Shown here one piece after another: positions 51,975 through 64,000 of a stretch of 64,000 bases of DNA (positions are counted from its first letter, which is position 1; every line of letters begins with the position of its first letter). Below the pieces are notes generated by a model. It was not told the origin of the DNA. It worked only from the letters and a program-made list of their open reading frames with translations, and searched no databases. Made by a program: the position numbers and the translations under genes. The DNA comes from Mesostigma viride. Lineage: Eukaryota; Streptophyta; Mesostigmatophyceae; Mesostigmatales; Mesostigmataceae. Location of the stretch: positions 64,001-128,000 of the forward strand of contig RPFO01000316.1 in NCBI GenBank assembly GCA_009746045.1, written 5' to 3'.

Positions 51975-54242
51975 CGCTGACGAAAATGCCGCTGACGAAA
52001 ATGGCTGACGGCGGTATGGCTGACGGCGGAGTTCAGATCTTTTGCGTCTGAGCCCCAAATTCGGTCAGACCACTTGCATTCGATGCGCCTTTCTAAGACG
52101 CACTTGCCAGTATAAACGGTTACGGCTGCCACGCAGTATAGACAAAGTTACGCACGTGACCAGCTATGACGACTACCAAAGCAAAACGAGGGCTGGAAAA
52201 GGAGCTGGCACAGCTTCCCAGCGCCCAGCCCAACCCTCTCGCCCTCGCCATTGTTCAGCCGCCAGGCTTACCCGCCAAACCCTCGCCAAGCGCCTCGCCT
52301 GAGCCCAAGAAACCATGCCACGATCGCCACAAATGGAGCAAATTCTTGCCCGGCGACGGAATGTTCTCCCTCCTCGAGTGGCAGCAGCTGTCGCCGCAGG
52401 AAGTCGTCGAAGTTCTCCAGTTCCTCACACAGGAGCGGAAGCTCTTTGTGCCCTGGAGAAGGGCGGCTATCGACTACCGCGACACGTCCTGGCTCTACAC
52501 CTGTGCCGAATCCCGCCAACGCGAGTCTATCTTGACCAGCTACTACCAGCGCAGCTTCGGCGCCATCCACAGAGAACTTTGGAACGCACTCAACGCCCCA
52601 GCCCCCGCACAGCCGGCAGCCCCATCGGCTTCCTCCCTCTGCAAGGATGACATCCGCGCAGTGCTGGAGGAGCACGTGACCTGGCCGCTGGCCGAGAAGA
52701 TGACCTCGCTGAACACCACGCTCAACACGGTCGAGGCCCGGGTCTCCAACGTGGAAACCAAGGTCGTCCACAAGCTACAACCACAGTTCACGGCGCTACA
52801 CACCGCGGCGCAGGCTTCGGAAACGCATGCTGCACTTGTCTCTCGCCTTAACCAGGTGGAAGGCAAGTGCGGCGTGCTCATGAAGAAGCTTGAGGCCATC
52901 ACCGCCCACACCGAGGCCCTGGCCACACAGGTCCCAAAGCTAGCGGAGCAGACGGCCACCATTGCCTCCCAGCCACCCCGGCAGGATGCTGGTGACCTCC
53001 CGCTCTCCTACGCGGACCTGCTGCGGACAGCGACCGCCTCCACCACCGACGCCATCGCCACGAAGCTCCAGGAGCTGGAGGACCACCGCCAGGCCCAGCA
53101 ACGGGAGGTCACCGATCGCGCTCGCCGCGAGTGCCGAGTGGTGCTACGTCGCTTCCCCCAGAAGCCAGGTGAGACGTCAACCTCCCTTGCTGACGAGATC
53201 AAGAAACAGCTTCTTACCCTCATGGGCCTGGTAGGTGAGGTAGAACTGCGTGGGTGCCACCGCCTTCCCCACTCACGGGACAAGGCGGCCACCCCACCAG
53301 TCCTGCTCACCTTCCTCTCCCCTGAGGATAAGCAGCGGTTCCTCTCTCGTCGCAAGCGGTTGCACGACCTCACCTGGACGCTGGATGACGACCTAACCCC
53401 CGCTCAGCAACAGCAGCGACGCGACCTGTGGCCGGAATACCTCCGCCATAAGCAGGACCCCCAGAAGCCCAAGGTGTACTGGAGGGGCGGGGACCTGATG
53501 ATCAACCACAAGATGTGGACGCCCCCAGCGGGCTAGAATAGCAATAGCCCTAGCTTGTAACCATTGGAGTCACTGTCGCTAAGGCAGCCATGCCTAGAAT
53601 GTTTGCCTAGCTGTGCCAACAAACCTAGTCACGTGCCGCCAACGCACGGTACACAACCAGCCATAGCCTTAGCCTAGTTCTAGTACAGCCATGCTACGCC
53701 CTGGCTATGTTCAGATTACTTGCCCACGCTCCTTGCTATGACATGCTCACATGGGTCTTATTGCACCCACAGTTTGCCGGATCGTTAGCCTGTCCTTTTA
53801 GCTAGCCGCGCCCGATTGCAGCTGTGGCATGCCTTTGGCATGAAGGAGACTGGGGGTCTCTGCCCTTTCTCCTGTAGTGCACACACAGGGATTAAAAGCA
53901 CTTCGGTGCTCCGTGACTCCCCAACGGGAGCACGAGTTTAATTAATTAATTAATTAATTAACACACGGTACACAACCAGCCATAGCCTTAGCTTAGTCCT
54001 TGTACAGCCATGCTACGTCCTGGCTATGCTCAGATTACTTGCCCACGCTCCTTGTTATGATATGCTCACATGGGTCTTATTGCACCCACAGATCTTGCCA
54101 GGTCGTTCACCGAGTCCGATTGCAGCTGTGGCATGAAGGAGAAAGGGGGTCTCTGCGCTTTCTTCCTGTTGTGCACACACAGGGATTAAAAGCACTTCGG
54201 TGCTCCGTGACTCCCCAACGGGAGCACGAGTTTAATTAATTA
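51975..54242 (+). mobile_element. ORF1-only LINE derivative with intact ORF1 and doubled 3' UTR
   Basis: 5' UTR from about 51975 includes GCTGACGGCGG repeats and CTTTCTAAGACGCAC, shared with the first family. ORF1 occupies 52166-53536. The 3' UTR runs to a hairpin CTCCC-CAAC-GGGAG (53917-53930) and a TTAA tail. A second copy of about 290 bp of the 3' UTR follows immediately (53960-54242, hairpin 54211-54224, own TTAA tail). No ORF2 is present. Confidence 0.8.
52166..53536 (+). CDS. Intact L1-like ORF1 protein, 456 aa
   Basis: Presumed RNA-binding chaperone that packages the LINE transcript (role from the L1 ORF1p family). Visible order: basic Pro/Ser-rich N-terminus with [12 protein letters not shown]; a helical region of about 60-140; a long heptad-like coiled coil of about 170-320 ([48 protein letters not shown]); an RRM-like segment of about 322-399 (RECRVVLRRFPQK..LLTLMGLVGEVELRGCHRLPHSR, PPVLLTFLSPEDKQRFLSRRK); and a C-terminal domain (LDDDLTPAQQQQRRDLWPEYL, VYWRGGDLMINHKMW). 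The start is an ATG at 52166 (AGCTATGACG). It is the only uninterrupted ORF1 in the window and is directly followed by the 3' UTR. Confidence 0.88.
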   Translation: MTTTKAKRGLEKELAQLPSAQPNPLALAIVQPPGLPAKPSPSASPEPKKPCHDRHKWSKFLPGDGMFSLLEWQQLSPQEVVEVLQFLTQERKLFVPWRRAAIDYRDTSWLYTCAESRQRESILTSYYQRSFGAIHRELWNALNAPAPAQPAAPSASSLCKDDIRAVLEEHVTWPLAEKMTSLNTTLNTVEARVSNVETKVVHKLQPQFTALHTAAQASETHAALVSRLNQVEGKCGVLMKKLEAITAHTEALATQVPKLAEQTATIASQPPRQDAGDLPLSYADLLRTATASTTDAIATKLQELEDHRQAQQREVTDRARRECRVVLRRFPQKPGETSTSLADEIKKQLLTLMGLVGEVELRGCHRLPHSRDKAATPPVLLTFLSPEDKQRFLSRRKRLHDLTWTLDDDLTPAQQQQRRDLWPEYLRHKQDPQKPKVYWRGGDLMINHKMWTPPAG

Positions 54243-54244
54243 AT

Positions 54245-54800
54245 TAATAGGGCATTGCTCCTAGCACAAAAGTGTCTAAGGAAATATCTGCAACACCCCG
54301 TTCTACGTCCATTTAATATCCTGTCTCCCTGAACTAGTCACAGACTAGTACAGATGCAGCTTTGCTCTGATAAAATTTACTGTCCAGATTCTCGCTTTAG
54401 CAGGCATGCACTGCTGTTGTCTTATTGACATATTAGCCACCCTCTCAGTTCTCGAGATGTCAGCATATCTTGGCAGCATGACTCTGCACCTGAGATGTCG
54501 CCTTGCCAGCTTGCATGGACTCAAGGATCAGCCCTACCAATAGCACGTAAAACCGACCCCTGACCTTATTCTGGATGAGCGATTCCAAAAGGGGCGGGTG
54601 CTGGCATGACTAAGAGGTTGCCTTGCCGGGAGCGTTGCAACTCACAGCAGCGATAACCCTGGCATCCGATCTGTCCCCCAACCCCCCAATCTGTAACCCG
54701 GACCTCATTTCAATCCCCGCAAAACTGTTCGGCAGCTGGTAGACGAAAACTTGCAGGAAATATCCGCAGGAGTCTCCTGAACGGAGAACGGTGATACCAG
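54245..54800. other. Stretch between LINE and orphan gene
   Basis: No gene or repeat recognised. It would hold the 3' UTR of the minus-strand gene that stops at 54804-54806. No TTACA (reverse TGTAA) was noticed near the stop. Confidence 0.3.
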
Positions 54801-54803
54801 ATC

Positions 54804-63941
<9,138 letters not shown>

Positions 63942-64000
63942 TTCAGCCTCTTCAATAACGATCGATTAAGACACCATTTCAGGCCATCTTACTCCGCATC

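Overview
The window is nuclear DNA of a eukaryote, most probably a green alga. Its two clearly recognisable genes are interrupted by GT..AG introns with conserved phases. One encodes a plant-type alpha-amylase and the other a short-chain dehydrogenase with a plastid-transit-like N-terminus. A TGTAA element, the chlorophyte-style polyadenylation signal, follows both. No prokaryotic operon structure, tRNA, rRNA or CRISPR array was seen. The species cannot be named from sequence alone; a repeat-rich prasinophyte- or streptophyte-like alga is an inference.

Layout: 1-5.1 kb is gene-poor with a 42-bp minisatellite, GT/GA microsatellites and a 71-bp repeat. The SDR gene occupies 5126-11510 (+, five exons); its introns carry a LINE tail, a polypyrimidine minisatellite and a GCGT/GT array of about 0.5 kb. 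11.8-24.3 kb is a graveyard of L1-like LINE fragments, a satellite with 172-bp periodicity, a degraded minus-strand gene, a near-perfect palindrome of 617 bp and about 1.7 kb of G-rich hexanucleotide arrays. A tentative two-exon minus-strand gene (MGCGSS start) lies at 25.0-25.6 kb. 26.2-35.7 kb is a head-to-tail array of a mobile-element-like unit of 4.1-4.3 kb. A LINE derivative that has ORF1 but no ORF2 lies at 35.8-37.9 kb. The alpha-amylase gene is at 41013-44515 (+, four exons). 45.9-54.2 kb holds further LINE pieces, a GATG array of about 2 kb, and an intact ORF1 of 456 aa that again has no ORF2. From 54.8 kb to 63.9 kb a long minus-strand gene encodes a low-complexity protein of about 1,790 aa in at least four exons; two homopolymer runs break its frame.

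The host genes are unrelated: starch or glucan breakdown, a plastid-type oxidoreductase, and an orphan low-complexity coiled-coil protein. The rest is mostly repeat biology. The strongest candidates for something new are the ORF1-only LINE derivatives with a shared 3' hairpin, the tandem TC...CTAG element with a terminal hairpin, the palindrome that duplicates the 5' end of a transposase-like ORF, and the recurrent copies ('echoes') of splice junctions inside introns. All exon boundaries below come from reading GT/AG sites and phase by eye; no alignment or RNA evidence was available.
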